Shown here piece by piece: positions 46,094-55,673 of a stretch of 64,000 nucleotides of DNA. The DNA lies in assembly GCA_964478165.1 (NCBI GenBank), contig CAYZGU010000039.1, positions 62,001-126,000 of the forward strand. The letters are read 5' to 3'. Source of the DNA: CAYZGU01 sp964478165. Lineage in GTDB: Bacteria > Poribacteria > WGA-4E > JAJDTR01. Under the pieces are notes generated by a model. The model was not told the origin of the DNA. It saw nothing but the letters and a program-made list of their open reading frames with translations, and searched no databases. The translations under genes were made by a program, and so were the position numbers. The stretch's first letter is position 1, and each line of letters opens with the position of its first letter.

Positions 46094-46780
46094 ATGCAAC
46101 AGGCAAGATTAGAAGCTGAAAAACGAGATTCTTTCGGAAAGGGTTCTGCCCGGGCGCTTCGTCGAGCTGGAGCGATTCCAGCTGTACTCTATGGTCGACA
46201 CCAGGAAGTCATTCCTCTCCAGGTAAATGAGCACGTCTTCCGCACATTTCTTCGGTTAAATGGTGAGAATGTATTAATTGATCTGGATATTGCTGAGTAC
46301 GGCGCCGAAACCGCGATGATTAGGGATGTTCAGAAACATCCCGTCGTTAAGCGCACCTTGCTACATGCGGATTTTATTCGTGTGTCCTTGGACGAACCGG
46401 TAACAACGACCGTTCCAATTGTGCTAGAAGGGACCCCAGTCGGTGTTCGCGAGGCAGATGGGGTACTCGAGTTTCCTTTGCGAGAGCTAACGCTTCACTG
46501 CCTACCCACTCTTTTGCCTGACGACATTCGGCTGGATGTGAGCGAACTAGAGTTGAATGATCTCATCCATGTCGGTAGTGTGTCATTGGCAGAAGGGATT
46601 GACGTTATTGATGATGCGCAGACAATGATCGCTGGTGTCAGTCCGCCGAAGGTTGAAGAGGAGGTCACTGAGGCTCTTGAAGGAGACGAAGCATTGGTCG
46701 ACGAAGAGGGAGTGGAATCCGAGAGAGAAGAACCGGAGCTAATAACGCGCAGACGCAGCGACGATGAAGATGAAGAATGA
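46094..46780 (+). CDS. rplY: 50S ribosomal protein L25 (general stress protein Ctc type)
   Basis: Binds 5S rRNA in the large subunit. 228 residues: the N-terminal L25 domain (1-95, with LRRAGAIPAVLYG) and the C-terminal TL5/Ctc beta domain (ADFIRVSLDEPVTTTVPIVLEGTPVG), followed by a very acidic tail (from about 195, EEEVTEALEGDEALVDEEG) ending in DDEDEE. AGGAG precedes the ATG. It overlaps the amidase gene by four bases (ATGA), so the two are coupled. Confidence 0.94.
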   Translation: MQQARLEAEKRDSFGKGSARALRRAGAIPAVLYGRHQEVIPLQVNEHVFRTFLRLNGENVLIDLDIAEYGAETAMIRDVQKHPVVKRTLLHADFIRVSLDEPVTTTVPIVLEGTPVGVREADGVLEFPLRELTLHCLPTLLPDDIRLDVSELELNDLIHVGSVSLAEGIDVIDDAQTMIAGVSPPKVEEEVTEALEGDEALVDEEGVESEREEPELITRRRSDDEDEE

Positions 46781-47928
46781 AAATAGGTCGACAGCTTGAA
46801 TCCATTGTCATTTTGTTCCTGTGCACTAGTCTGGCTGTGGCGGTGCCGTCTTCGATTCGTTTTGTAGACCAAGGTGGAAGAACCCTGTTGCAGGTTGCGG
46901 GCGTGATGCGAAACGAAACCCTCTATTTGCCCGTTAGCGTGCTGCGAGGTGTGTTCGACCCTGACATGAAGCAGCAATTTAACCGGCTGACCGAAAAGCT
47001 AACCTTGGCTCTGAATGACACACAGATTTATCTCCGCATTGACACTGTTTCGGTTACAGCCTCGAAATATAAAGGTACGATATCACTTGCGCATCCCCCG
47101 CTGGTCATTAACAATCGGCCAATGCTTCCAATCGACTTTTTTACAGAGCTGCTTCCTCGGATCCACGATATTAACGTGGAGTATAATCCGCATCTTAAGC
47201 GAGTGCGCGTCACAGAGAAAAACGAGCCGCTTTCTAATTTGCTTCAGAATCCGTCAAGTAGTGCGTCAGAGGGATTTCTTCTCGTTCTTGATCCAGGACA
47301 TGGGGGGGCGGATGGCGGCTGTCGTGGAAATGGTGGCGTACTTGAGAAAGAGGTTGTGCTTGCTATAGCAAAACACGTTGAGACCCGCTTCGAGCGAAGT
47401 CAGGTTCGTGTTGTGCTGACACGCGATGGTGATTTCGAAAAGCGACCGTCCGAGCGTAGCCAGTTTGCTAATCGGAATGGAGGACAACTTTTTTTAAGCT
47501 TGCACTGCAACGCATCCTTTTCAAAAGATGTGGGGGGTGCCCATCTTTACGTAAACAACTCGATGGGGGAAATTCAATCCGCCGGTTCGGTTCGTGCCAC
47601 TAATGCTGTTCTCCGCCGGGAGGAAATCAGGGCACTTTCTCAGGACGATTTTCTCGAACACAGTCGTAAATTTGCCTCGATTCTACAGGATGAGTTAGAA
47701 TCTTCCTCGGGGAGAGCAGTGCCGTTGACAGAAATTCCGCTCGTGACGCTTTCAGGTGTATATATGCCAGCGCTACTTGTCGAACTTGGCTATCTCTCTA
47801 ATGGAGCCGATCGCGAAAACCTCGTTGACCAATCTATTACAATGATTGTGGCAACGACAATTGCCGAAGCCGTTCTGCGATATAGCGCTTCTCTTAACCC
47901 CGCTCAGGAAAACACCGATGGCGGATGA
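46777..47928 (+). CDS. N-acetylmuramoyl-L-alanine amidase (AmiC/Amidase_3)
   Basis: Periplasmic zinc amidase that cuts peptide stems from peptidoglycan, usually for daughter-cell separation. 383 residues: signal peptide (about 1-23), an AMIN-like or copper-amine-oxidase-N-type beta region (25-150), then the Amidase_3 domain. Zinc ligands are His175 (LDPGHGG), Glu190 (VLEKEVV) and His243 (SLHCNAS), with the catalytic glutamate in PALLVELGYLSN. It overlaps rplY by 4 and the GerMN gene by 11 bases. Confidence 0.92.
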   Translation: MKIGRQLESIVILFLCTSLAVAVPSSIRFVDQGGRTLLQVAGVMRNETLYLPVSVLRGVFDPDMKQQFNRLTEKLTLALNDTQIYLRIDTVSVTASKYKGTISLAHPPLVINNRPMLPIDFFTELLPRIHDINVEYNPHLKRVRVTEKNEPLSNLLQNPSSSASEGFLLVLDPGHGGADGGCRGNGGVLEKEVVLAIAKHVETRFERSQVRVVLTRDGDFEKRPSERSQFANRNGGQLFLSLHCNASFSKDVGGAHLYVNNSMGEIQSAGSVRATNAVLRREEIRALSQDDFLEHSRKFASILQDELESSSGRAVPLTEIPLVTLSGVYMPALLVELGYLSNGADRENLVDQSITMIVATTIAEAVLRYSASLNPAQENTDGG

Positions 47929-48532
47929 CGGGATTCGACGACCTTCAAAATCCAAAAGGATTCTTGGATGGCTGGCTGTTATCGTCGCAATTTGTTTGCT
48001 TGCCGTTATTCTAATACCGATCGCGTCTAATGACCGGTTACTCTCTCCGTTGTCCCCGCCGATTCCAAATGCAGCTGATTCTTCAAATATCCTTCCTCCA
48101 GTACAGCCCTTTGGACTGTTCTTTGTTCAGCCCGGATCCCTCAAGCTCGTTCGTGTTCAACGGGAATTACGCCTGCACAAGGACACGCTTCAGCGCCTCA
48201 AACAGATCGTCAATCAGCTCTGCAAGGCGTCCCCGGACCCTTTCTTAAATGTTATTCCAAATGGAACATTTCTATATGAGGTGTATGTTGACAGTCAGTC
48301 TACTGCATACTTGGATTTTTCCTCGCATTTAACGGACGCGCATATTGGTGGTACGACAGCCGAGTTATTAACGTTGACGGCGATTCTTAAAACGGTTGAG
48401 GTGAATTTTTCTGAAGAGATACAGAAAGTGCAAATACTGATTGAAGGACAAGAGTTTCGTACAATTGCAGGACACGTCGATATATCAAGCCCTCTTTCTT
48501 TGCCAAAACAGAGTAGCAATGCCGTCGAATAG
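47918..48532 (+). CDS. GerMN-domain membrane-anchored protein
   Basis: 204 residues from the ATG at 47918, with AGGAA upstream; it overlaps the amidase gene by 11 bases. A cytosolic basic start, one membrane helix (about 15-35, ILGWLAVIVAICLLAVILIPI), then a periplasmic GerMN-like domain (VNQLCKASPDPFLNVIPNGTFL, AYLDFSSHLTDAHIGGTTAE, FSEEIQKVQILIEGQE). GerMN proteins are linked to spore germination and cell-wall metabolism and often neighbour amidases. Function here is presumably cell-wall related. Confidence 0.8.
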   Translation: MADDGIRRPSKSKRILGWLAVIVAICLLAVILIPIASNDRLLSPLSPPIPNAADSSNILPPVQPFGLFFVQPGSLKLVRVQRELRLHKDTLQRLKQIVNQLCKASPDPFLNVIPNGTFLYEVYVDSQSTAYLDFSSHLTDAHIGGTTAELLTLTAILKTVEVNFSEEIQKVQILIEGQEFRTIAGHVDISSPLSLPKQSSNAVE

Positions 48533-48620
48533 CAAGATGTAGTAGGTAGTGCGACGTCTTCTATACCTGTATTTAATCTCTCGAGTTCACATTATGTTTG
48601 GAATAAGAAACAAAATATTA

Positions 48621-49211
48621 ATGCTGGAGCACCGCAAGTTGATCGTGGGACTTGGAAACCCCGGTCAAAAATATGCAAACTCTAAACACAACACTGGATT
48701 TCGCGTCATTGATGAGGCTTTGAGAAGAGCGGGCATCACCAACTTGAAAGGAACGTGTCGAGCGCTTGTCGGTACATTGGAAATGGACGGCATCGGCTTG
48801 ATCTTTGCGAAACCTACGACCTTCATGAACAACAGCGGTGAGGCGGTGGCGGAACTTGTTGATAGATTTCGCATCTCACTTGCGAATCTGTGTGTGGTTT
48901 ACGATGACCTTAATTTGGAACTTGGTGTTTTACGAATCCGAAATCAGGGTCGTCACGGTGGGCACAACGGTATGAAGTCTATTATTCGGCATTTGAATGA
49001 AGAAGAGTTCCCTCGATTGCGCATCGGAATTGGTGCTCCAAGTGAGGGACAGATCGATTATGTGCTCAGTGAATTTGATGAAGTAAATCGGACAACAATG
49101 GACCAGGCGGTTCATTGCGCGGCGGATGCGCTTGAAACAATAATTCAAGAGGGAGTTACGGTTGCGATGAATCGCTTTAATGGTCGTGTCGGGCAAGTGT
49201 TTCGCGCTTAA
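48621..49211 (+). CDS. pth: Peptidyl-tRNA hydrolase
   Basis: Recycles peptidyl-tRNA by cutting the peptide-tRNA ester. 196 residues from the ATG at 48621, close to the 194 of E. coli. Catalytic His23 in NSKHNTGF, Asn13 in GLGNPG, FMNNSG, YDDLNLELG and GGHNGMKSI are all present. In-frame alternatives at 48594 (ATG) and 48549 (GTG) exist; none has a good ribosome-binding site, so the start was chosen by family length. It ends the rplY-amidase-GerMN-pth series. Confidence 0.93.
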   Translation: MLEHRKLIVGLGNPGQKYANSKHNTGFRVIDEALRRAGITNLKGTCRALVGTLEMDGIGLIFAKPTTFMNNSGEAVAELVDRFRISLANLCVVYDDLNLELGVLRIRNQGRHGGHNGMKSIIRHLNEEEFPRLRIGIGAPSEGQIDYVLSEFDEVNRTTMDQAVHCAADALETIIQEGVTVAMNRFNGRVGQVFRA

Positions 49212-49857
49212 GTCAATCGTAGGTGGAGGAAATTTGTAATGTCTGATCCTCCGCGATTTGCATCTGTTAGATTTGTGGATGAGTGCACCTGATTTTCCAA
49301 TAGGAGATATGTTCATTCGTGCCTCTCATCGACTTATTATAGTGACTATTTTAACCGGTTCTCTTTACCCAAATACACATTAGACCCGAAGTTTAGAAAT
49401 CTTGAATTATTGTCGGTTAGGGTTGGTTTGTGTTGAGTCGAAGAACCACGTTGTGTTGCGTACCGATGAGAATGGGGGTCGTGACACAGACCTGAGCAAC
49501 TCAGATGCTCCGAGTGCTAGATTTCTTGCGACGAGGTTGCAAAAAAAGTGTATTATCCGAGTGTCATGGGGTTTGATGAGGATTTGATTCCGACCAGATA
49601 CAAGAGCGGAGATCGGAATGGTAGACTGCCTTGCGGTTGTTGGAGAATCGAACATGGAGGAGTGCATTGTGCCTATCACTTTGACCAGATTATGCTTTTA
49701 AAAACCCGTGGGGCACAGTGTTTGTTCTTGCGAAACTTCACTTCCCTTTTGGTTTCGACGTGAAGGGAAGAAACGCTACGTGCATCCATTTAGTCGCAAG
49801 ATGTTGTAGGTGTTGACATACGGACGTGTTACTCAAACATGAAGGGAGAAATGTTCT
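49212..49857. other. Gap between pth and the FAA hydrolase gene
   Basis: 646 bases. GGAGG (49225-49229) precedes an ATG at 49239, but that frame ends after 17 codons (49292). TTGACA at 49813-49818 may be a -35 for the next gene, without a good -10. Nothing else is supported. Confidence 0.5.
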
Positions 49858-50784
49858 ATGAAATTAGTCAGTTTCCAGAATTCTAATGGTCCAAGAGTTG
49901 GAGCATCAATCGATGATAAGGTTTTAGACCTAAAAGCAACACTTCAGTCTGCGCTGATAGATAGTGTACGGCCTGGGATTTTTAGCGGAATGATTGCTTT
50001 TCTTCGGGCCGGACAGGAGGCGTTTGATGCCGCGGCACAGGCAATTAACGTAGCAAATTCCGATCCGGAGAAAGCGGTATGGTCTACGGACCCACTCCTC
50101 CCACCGATTCCTAATCCTAAGAAGCTGTTGCTGCTTGCCGGAAACTACGCCTCGCATATTGAGGAAGGTGGCGGTACAGCGTTGAGCAAGTTAGAGACAA
50201 CCCCGCGTGTTTTCATGAAACCACCAACCACAACGATGGTGGCTCACGAGGAGCCGATAATCATCCCGCGCAACGGTGTTTTTACCGATTGGGAAGCAGA
50301 GATTGCCATCGTAATTGGCAAAAGCGCGAAATTCGTTTCCGCCGCTGAGGCTCACGACTATGTCGCTGGATATACCGCTTTCAATGATGTTTCTGAGCGA
50401 GAATTAATGGTCAAGGAAAGTCGCCTAGATCGAGACGGGGATGGATGGTTCGATTGGCTCAATGGAAAATGGTTCGACACTTTTGCGCCCGTGGGGCCTT
50501 GTATGACTACGAAGGACGAGATACCGGATCCGCAGAATCTGCGAATTGTTTGTCGCGTCAACGGTGAGACCAAACAGGATGGGAACACCGGACAGATGAT
50601 CTTTAGCTGTGCAGAAATCGTCGAATTCGTCTCAACGCTTGTCACGCTCGAACCGGGTGATATTATCGCAACTGGTACTCCCGCTGGTGTTGGCCATCCC
50701 AATCAGAAACTTGTCGATGGGGATGTCGTTGAGGTGGAGATTGAGAAAATTGGTATCTTGAGGAATCCTGTCGTTCAGGAATAG
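49858..50784 (+). CDS. Fumarylacetoacetate hydrolase family protein
   Basis: 308-residue FAH-fold enzyme acting on C-C bonds of beta-keto acids (hydrolase, hydratase, isomerase or decarboxylase). The metal triad Glu146-x-Glu148 (DWEAEIA) and Asp177 (FNDVSERE) is present, as are FDTFAPVGPC and the C-terminal GTPAGVGHPNQKL. Between DVSERE and the FDTFAP block there is an inserted DRDGDGWFDW (191-200), which matches the DxDxDG calcium loop of EF-hands; most relatives are shorter here. GAAGGGAG precedes the ATG. Substrate unknown. Confidence 0.88.
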   Translation: MKLVSFQNSNGPRVGASIDDKVLDLKATLQSALIDSVRPGIFSGMIAFLRAGQEAFDAAAQAINVANSDPEKAVWSTDPLLPPIPNPKKLLLLAGNYASHIEEGGGTALSKLETTPRVFMKPPTTTMVAHEEPIIIPRNGVFTDWEAEIAIVIGKSAKFVSAAEAHDYVAGYTAFNDVSERELMVKESRLDRDGDGWFDWLNGKWFDTFAPVGPCMTTKDEIPDPQNLRIVCRVNGETKQDGNTGQMIFSCAEIVEFVSTLVTLEPGDIIATGTPAGVGHPNQKLVDGDVVEVEIEKIGILRNPVVQE

Positions 50785-51128
50785 CTACTCTGTCCCTAAG
50801 CGCGCCGAACTTTCTTGTGGCGTCGTTGTTAACTGCGTTGTCAAGCTGTTCGACAAGTGACGTGCAGCATTGCTGGCGTCGCTTCGAGTTGCCAAGATTG
50901 GCGTGCGGACTGTGTGTGCGTGGGATATCAAACGTTCAGGTCACGCGTCAAAAAAAGACGGGTTCATACGACCTGTTTGCATCGCTTCAGTCCGACCGTG
51001 GTTGTCTTGACGATGTGTAACGGGTGTGCGCGGCCGAAGTTTGCGCGGGTCTGTTGCACTGCAGGGCAGGGGCCCGATGCTTTTTGGGAATAAACTTCTA
51101 GTGTTCAGGATTAACAAGGTTGCACACT
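50785..51128. other. Gap between FAA hydrolase and DNA glycosylase genes
   Basis: 344 bases, GC-richer than its surroundings. Cys-rich frames occur on the + strand without start signals or recognisable family. Nothing supported. Confidence 0.5.
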
Positions 51129-52031
51129 ATGCGATTGATCTTGCGAACTCGTTTCCCATTTTCCTTATCTGCTGTAGTCAATTCACATGGTTGGGTGAGA
51201 TTAGCACCTTTTTCGGTAGATTGTTATAATGCCCGGCTGAAATACATAGCATGTTTGGATTCCGGACGTGTGGCAGAATTGATGATACAAGAAGTAGCTG
51301 ATGATAGTGTAAGTGTCGACCTAGACGGAGAACTGAGCGCGGCTGGCCAAGTTGAAGTCTTGGAAAAGGTGCAGTGGATGCTAGGGCTAGATTTGGATTT
51401 CTCGGTTTTCTATGCCTTGGTGCGTGATGAACCACATTTGGCACAGATGCAACAACGAGCTCAAGGTCGATTGCTCCGTTCCTCGACTGTGTTTGAAGAT
51501 ACAGTAAAAACCATTCTGACCACCAATACCAGTTGGGGAGGTACAATCCGTATGGTTGAGGCATTGGTTACGCATTTTGGAACACCCTTACCGACAGGCA
51601 AGTGCGGTTGTGCTTTTCCGACAGCGCAGCAGTTGGCACATATCGACGTCGAAACCCTAGGCACTAAGGCGCGTTTGGGTTATCGTACGACATACGTGTT
51701 GGACTTGGCGCTCGCGGTTGCTTCGGGTAAGCTTGATTTAGAATCGCTCAAGACGTTGGATATTCCCACAAGCGAGTTACGGGAGTATTTATTGACTATC
51801 AAAGGGGTAGGTGCGTATGCGGCAGCAAATCTCCTTCTAATACTGGGTCGCTACGATTTTGTGCCTGTTGATTCTTCAGCCGTAAAGCGGGTATCGTCTG
51901 AATGGTATGGGGGACAGCATGTGACGAAGATGCAAGTTGAGACAGCCTTCGAGCAGTGGAAGGAATGGAAAGGTCTGGCCTATTGGTTCTGGGACTGGTC
52001 CTACAAGAGTTCAGGAGCGCGGTTGGAATGA
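51129..52031 (+). CDS. HhH-GPD DNA glycosylase-like protein
   Basis: 300 residues from the ATG at 51129 (AAGG nine bases upstream). The C-terminal two-thirds has the helix-hairpin-helix-GPD fold of the AlkA/Nth superfamily: SSTVFEDTVKTILTTNTSW, the hairpin LLTIKGVGAYAAANLLL, and a catalytic aspartate in FVPVDSSAVKRV. No C-terminal Fe-S cysteines. It is expected to excise damaged bases (alkylated or otherwise) from DNA, but the exact lesion cannot be told. The stop overlaps the next possible start as ATGA. Confidence 0.82.
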   Translation: MRLILRTRFPFSLSAVVNSHGWVRLAPFSVDCYNARLKYIACLDSGRVAELMIQEVADDSVSVDLDGELSAAGQVEVLEKVQWMLGLDLDFSVFYALVRDEPHLAQMQQRAQGRLLRSSTVFEDTVKTILTTNTSWGGTIRMVEALVTHFGTPLPTGKCGCAFPTAQQLAHIDVETLGTKARLGYRTTYVLDLALAVASGKLDLESLKTLDIPTSELREYLLTIKGVGAYAAANLLLILGRYDFVPVDSSAVKRVSSEWYGGQHVTKMQVETAFEQWKEWKGLAYWFWDWSYKSSGARLE

Positions 52032-52306
52032 GCTGTGCAGGCTGGACACTGTTGTGTGTCGTTAGTTGGATTATATGCGCTCTGCTGCTGAACGGCGTGT
52101 TGTATGCCGTTCGGATGGAATTTAGCTGGTTGTCTTTCGAGGAGAATCTGCATTTCGATCGTCACATGAGTTTTCTTAGACACTTTGCTCCTGGTAAAAG
52201 GACTTTATCCATAGAGACGTCCTCTGGTGACGGTTTCATAGATAGAGTCTCTGTTCTAGTAGTGTCCGACTGTGAGGCTGGTTGTGATGAACAGAGGGGT
52301 ATTTAG
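52028..52306 (+). CDS. Possible small membrane protein, uncertain
   Basis: A 92-codon frame whose ATG overlaps the stop of the glycosylase gene (ATGA). It encodes one hydrophobic segment near the N-terminus (LLCVVSWIICALLLNGVLY) and a polar remainder with no recognised domain. The overlap is the only argument for translation; it may be a chance frame. Confidence 0.3.
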   Translation: MSCAGWTLLCVVSWIICALLLNGVLYAVRMEFSWLSFEENLHFDRHMSFLRHFAPGKRTLSIETSSGDGFIDRVSVLVVSDCEAGCDEQRGI

Positions 52307-52366
52307 AACAATCTCTTAAATCCACTGCGAAACCAGATTCACCATAAACAGTACGGAAAGCAAAAA

Positions 52367-53266
52367 GTGAACGCTAAGTACCAAAACGGAATTGCTTTTA
52401 CTGATAACGCCTACTGGCCAGTCGAGGAGGCCAAGATTTCTCTGCTTGATTGGGGATTTCTCCGTTCCGATGCAAATCAGGACACGATTTCGGTGTGGAA
52501 CGGCATGTTCTTTCGGCTTGAGGATCATCTTGATCGTTTCGAGCGCAATCTCCAGAAACTTCGGTTCAAGTGTCCCTATACCCGCGAGGAGCAGCACAGT
52601 ATTGCGGCCGAGTGTGTGCGCCAGACGGGCTTCCTCGACGCGTACGTTCAGATATTGATGACCCGGGGAAGACCACCGATTGGAGTTCGAGACAGTAGGC
52701 AGTGCCTAAATAAGTTTCACGTATTCTGCTTGCCTTACATGTGGCTTGCACCCGCACCGGCACGCAAGCGCGGCCTGCATATGAAGATCAGCCACATTCA
52801 GCGTGTACCACCGGAAACAGTTGATTCGACGATTAAGCACTATCACTGGCTTGATTTTCAAGTCGGGCTGTTTGACGCCTATGATGCAGGAGCTGATACC
52901 GTGATTCTAATCGATCGGAACGGTAACGTGACTGAAGGACCGGGCTTTAACATGTTTATCGTAAAAAACGGGCAATTGGGGACTCCGGTAACGGGAGTGT
53001 TGGATGGTATTACGCGTCGCACGGTGATGGAGCTTTGCGACGAAGCGGATCTCGAGTGTATCTTGAGGGACATCTCCCCCTCAGAAGTTTTCGAAGCGGA
53101 TGAGGTGTTTGTTTCCAGCACAGCCGGTGGGATAATCGCGGTGACCATGGTTGATAAAAGAGGCATTGGGAATGGAAAACCGGGTGTTATTACCAATCAG
53201 CTAAACGCATCTTACTGGACTAAACGTGAGGCCGGCTGGCGGTCTACTCGGATTGATTACGACTGA
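52367..53266 (+). CDS. Class IV PLP aminotransferase (IlvE/Dat/PabC-like)
   Basis: 299 residues of the fold-IV aminotransferase family. The PLP lysine is Lys157 in STIKHYHWLD and the cofactor-ring glutamate is Glu190 in VTEGPGFNMF; DWGFLRSDA near the N-terminus and LDGITRRTVMEL are family blocks. GGAAAG precedes the GTG start. Members include branched-chain and D-amino-acid aminotransferases and aminodeoxychorismate lyase; the sequence does not decide, so no gene name is given. Confidence 0.88.
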   Translation: MNAKYQNGIAFTDNAYWPVEEAKISLLDWGFLRSDANQDTISVWNGMFFRLEDHLDRFERNLQKLRFKCPYTREEQHSIAAECVRQTGFLDAYVQILMTRGRPPIGVRDSRQCLNKFHVFCLPYMWLAPAPARKRGLHMKISHIQRVPPETVDSTIKHYHWLDFQVGLFDAYDAGADTVILIDRNGNVTEGPGFNMFIVKNGQLGTPVTGVLDGITRRTVMELCDEADLECILRDISPSEVFEADEVFVSSTAGGIIAVTMVDKRGIGNGKPGVITNQLNASYWTKREAGWRSTRIDYD

Positions 53267-53979
53267 AGCTATGTGGTAGTTGTTTTTGAGTAATAGGGAG
53301 AAGGGAACAAAAGCGTAACCTTAGACTTTTTTATCGATTCCAGTTCTTGCGCCGTATCCGGCATGCGTATCGCAGATGCGAGGAGCAAGCTCTTAGTGAT
53401 TGTTACTTGTAAGATGATTCTGCTGCTATTGTGCGTGGTTTTTGATTTGGAATAGCGTTTGCTTAAGGTTTTTGAAAACCACTAGAACATTGACGGCGTC
53501 AGAGAGAACAAATCGTTTCAAGAGCTCCGCGGTGCTCAACATGATTGTCTTTGTTGTCCTTGGCGATGCGCACCGAAATGGGCTGGAACCTTATGTAATC
53601 GCGATACGATCGGAAGTTCTGAGGGAAACCTTGTCTTGCTGAGAATGGCGACACGGCTATGCTAAGGGACTTAGGCTCGATTTCAACTACTTAATTTTGA
53701 GATGTCTAGCCGTGACATCAATCGGTGTTATCCGTGAGGCATCGCATTCTCAACTGAGAAACTGTAACATTGACGTCGAATCCACTAACGTATTGCGCGA
53801 ATAAGGTGAGAGCAAGCAGTGTGCCTCCAATCACATAAATCTACAGTGTTCCTTCGCATATTGATTAGGGGTGTGAGAACTGGTGTTTTCTTATAGGACT
53901 TGATCCCCAAATCAGAAATCACCGAGGTTGTGAACCAACTCTACAGGAGTGCATCTGGCACTAGTTCACATCTGCCGCT
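53267..53979. other. Gap between convergent aminotransferase and purD genes
   Basis: 713 bases with only short, unsupported frames on both strands. No terminator with a T-run was found between the two converging genes. Confidence 0.5.
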
Positions 53980-55260
53980 TTATTTGTGTCGAGGTAGCGC
54001 TTGGTGTCCAATGTCTCTACGAAAGTGAGCTTTGTCAAAATGAATCTCGTTTACGCCTTCATACGCCCGATCTACAGCTGATGTGAGGTCGTTCGCGATC
54101 CCTGTAACACTCAGAATTCGTCCGCCATTAGTGCGAATTAAAGCATTTTCTGATTCGGTAGCGGCCTGGAACACTATGACATCGTTCAAGGCATTTGCTT
54201 CATTAATTCCCGTGATTACCTTACCTGTTTCATAGTCGGCTGGGTATCCGCCTGACGCCATAACAACGCACGCCGCGCTTTCTGGCCGCCATTCTACTTT
54301 CACATTTGCCAGTGTCCCGTCGATGCAGGCATCTAGTATAGGCACAAGATCGCTGTCCATGCGCGGCAATAAAACTTGTGTTTCTGGATCGCCGAATCGA
54401 CAATTAAATTCAACCACCTTTACTCCAGCCGCGGTCATCATGAGTCCTACGTACAGTACACCTTTGAAAATTCGATTTTCTGCACGCATTCCAGCAATCG
54501 TTGGATAAACAATTTTGTTAATCACGAAGTTCTCAATTTCTGGCGTTATTACTGGCGCCGGTGAGTAGGCTCCCATTCCCCCTGTGTTTGTTCCCTGGTT
54601 TCCGTCTAGTGACATTTTATGGTCTTGGGAGCTGGCTAGCGGAAGGCAATGTATCCCATCCGTGAGCACGAAAAATGATGCTTCCTGCCCGAATAATTCT
54701 TCTTCAATAATGACGTGGTCTCCTGCCTCATCAAACTCGCGATTAATCATGATTGTTCGAACTGCCTGAATTGCTTCTTCAACAGTTCGACCCGCAATTG
54801 CTCCTTTGCCGGCGGCAAGTCCGTCCGCTTTGACAAAGACGGGTGAGTTTCGTTCCTTGATATATGCAATCGCCTCACGCGGATCTGTGAATGTGCGGTA
54901 ATTCGCTGTTGGCACTCCGTTTCTAACCATTAGGTTTTTGGCAAACTGTTTGCTGGATTCGAGGGCTGCCGCCTTCCGTTTTGGTCCAAACGCCCGCAGG
55001 CCACGTTTTTCTAGGGCATCGATTAGGCCGTTTGCCAATGGTACCTCAGGGCCCACGACGGTCAGACCGATTTGTTCGTTCTCTGCGAAATTGATGAGTT
55101 CAGCGAAATTATTTTCCCACGGCATCGACCGGCAATCAGCTAGTTCTGCGATTCCAGCGTTTCCAGGAACGCAATACACTTTGTCGACGATCGGGCTTTG
55201 AGCAATCTTCCATACAAGTGTGTGTTCTCGTGCGTTTCCGCCAACGACTAAGACTCTCAT
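53980..55260 (-). CDS. purD: Phosphoribosylamine-glycine ligase
   Basis: GARS, the ATP-grasp enzyme of the second step of purine synthesis. 426 residues, standard length. VLVVGGNAREHTL at the N-terminus, VVGPEVPLANGL, the ATP-grasp loop FVKADGLAAGKGA, GVLYVGLMMTAAGVKVVEFNCRFGDPETQVLLPRM, and the C-terminal purD domain. GGAAGGA precedes the ATG. No other pur gene is adjacent, and it seems to be transcribed alone. Confidence 0.95.
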   Translation of the reverse strand: MRVLVVGGNAREHTLVWKIAQSPIVDKVYCVPGNAGIAELADCRSMPWENNFAELINFAENEQIGLTVVGPEVPLANGLIDALEKRGLRAFGPKRKAAALESSKQFAKNLMVRNGVPTANYRTFTDPREAIAYIKERNSPVFVKADGLAAGKGAIAGRTVEEAIQAVRTIMINREFDEAGDHVIIEEELFGQEASFFVLTDGIHCLPLASSQDHKMSLDGNQGTNTGGMGAYSPAPVITPEIENFVINKIVYPTIAGMRAENRIFKGVLYVGLMMTAAGVKVVEFNCRFGDPETQVLLPRMDSDLVPILDACIDGTLANVKVEWRPESAACVVMASGGYPADYETGKVITGINEANALNDVIVFQAATESENALIRTNGGRILSVTGIANDLTSAVDRAYEGVNEIHFDKAHFRRDIGHQALPRHK

Positions 55261-55673
55261 TTTGGTCCTTCCTATTGGCTATATTGACATCTTTTTGTTA
55301 TCTCAGTAGCTCGTGGTCAGATTCCGTAGGAACACAGAAATCCTAAACTGTGAATAGTGGATGCACTGGAAGTTCAGCCATCCTCGCTCACTGAAGTAAA
55401 AAAGACTTCCAGTGACGACATGGAGCTACGATTTGAACGATCTGATTATATACTTTTCAATGGAGTTTGCATGCTTCCTAGGCAACAGAATTTCAAGTGT
55501 GTTCGCTATGGAACCACAATCCATAACAGGATTTGCAAGAAATTAAGTGGATTTCATGATGGAGGTGCAAAGCCACGTTTATGTGCCTTCCAAAGGCCTC
55601 ATGGACCCAAGGGCATCTTGGAACAAAAGAGCTGTGGCCTTCTGATTTAACGGCAATCGGCAGTTTGACCTAC
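55261..55673. other. Gap between purD and the enolase-superfamily gene
   Basis: 413 bases. A + strand frame (55357-55650) has no start signal or known family and opposes both flanking genes. Nothing supported. Confidence 0.5.

Noticed and set aside
50817..51093. Cys-rich open frames between the FAA hydrolase and glycosylase genes
   Set aside because: Overlapping frames on one GC-richer stretch with no ribosome-binding sites; cysteine richness follows from base composition.
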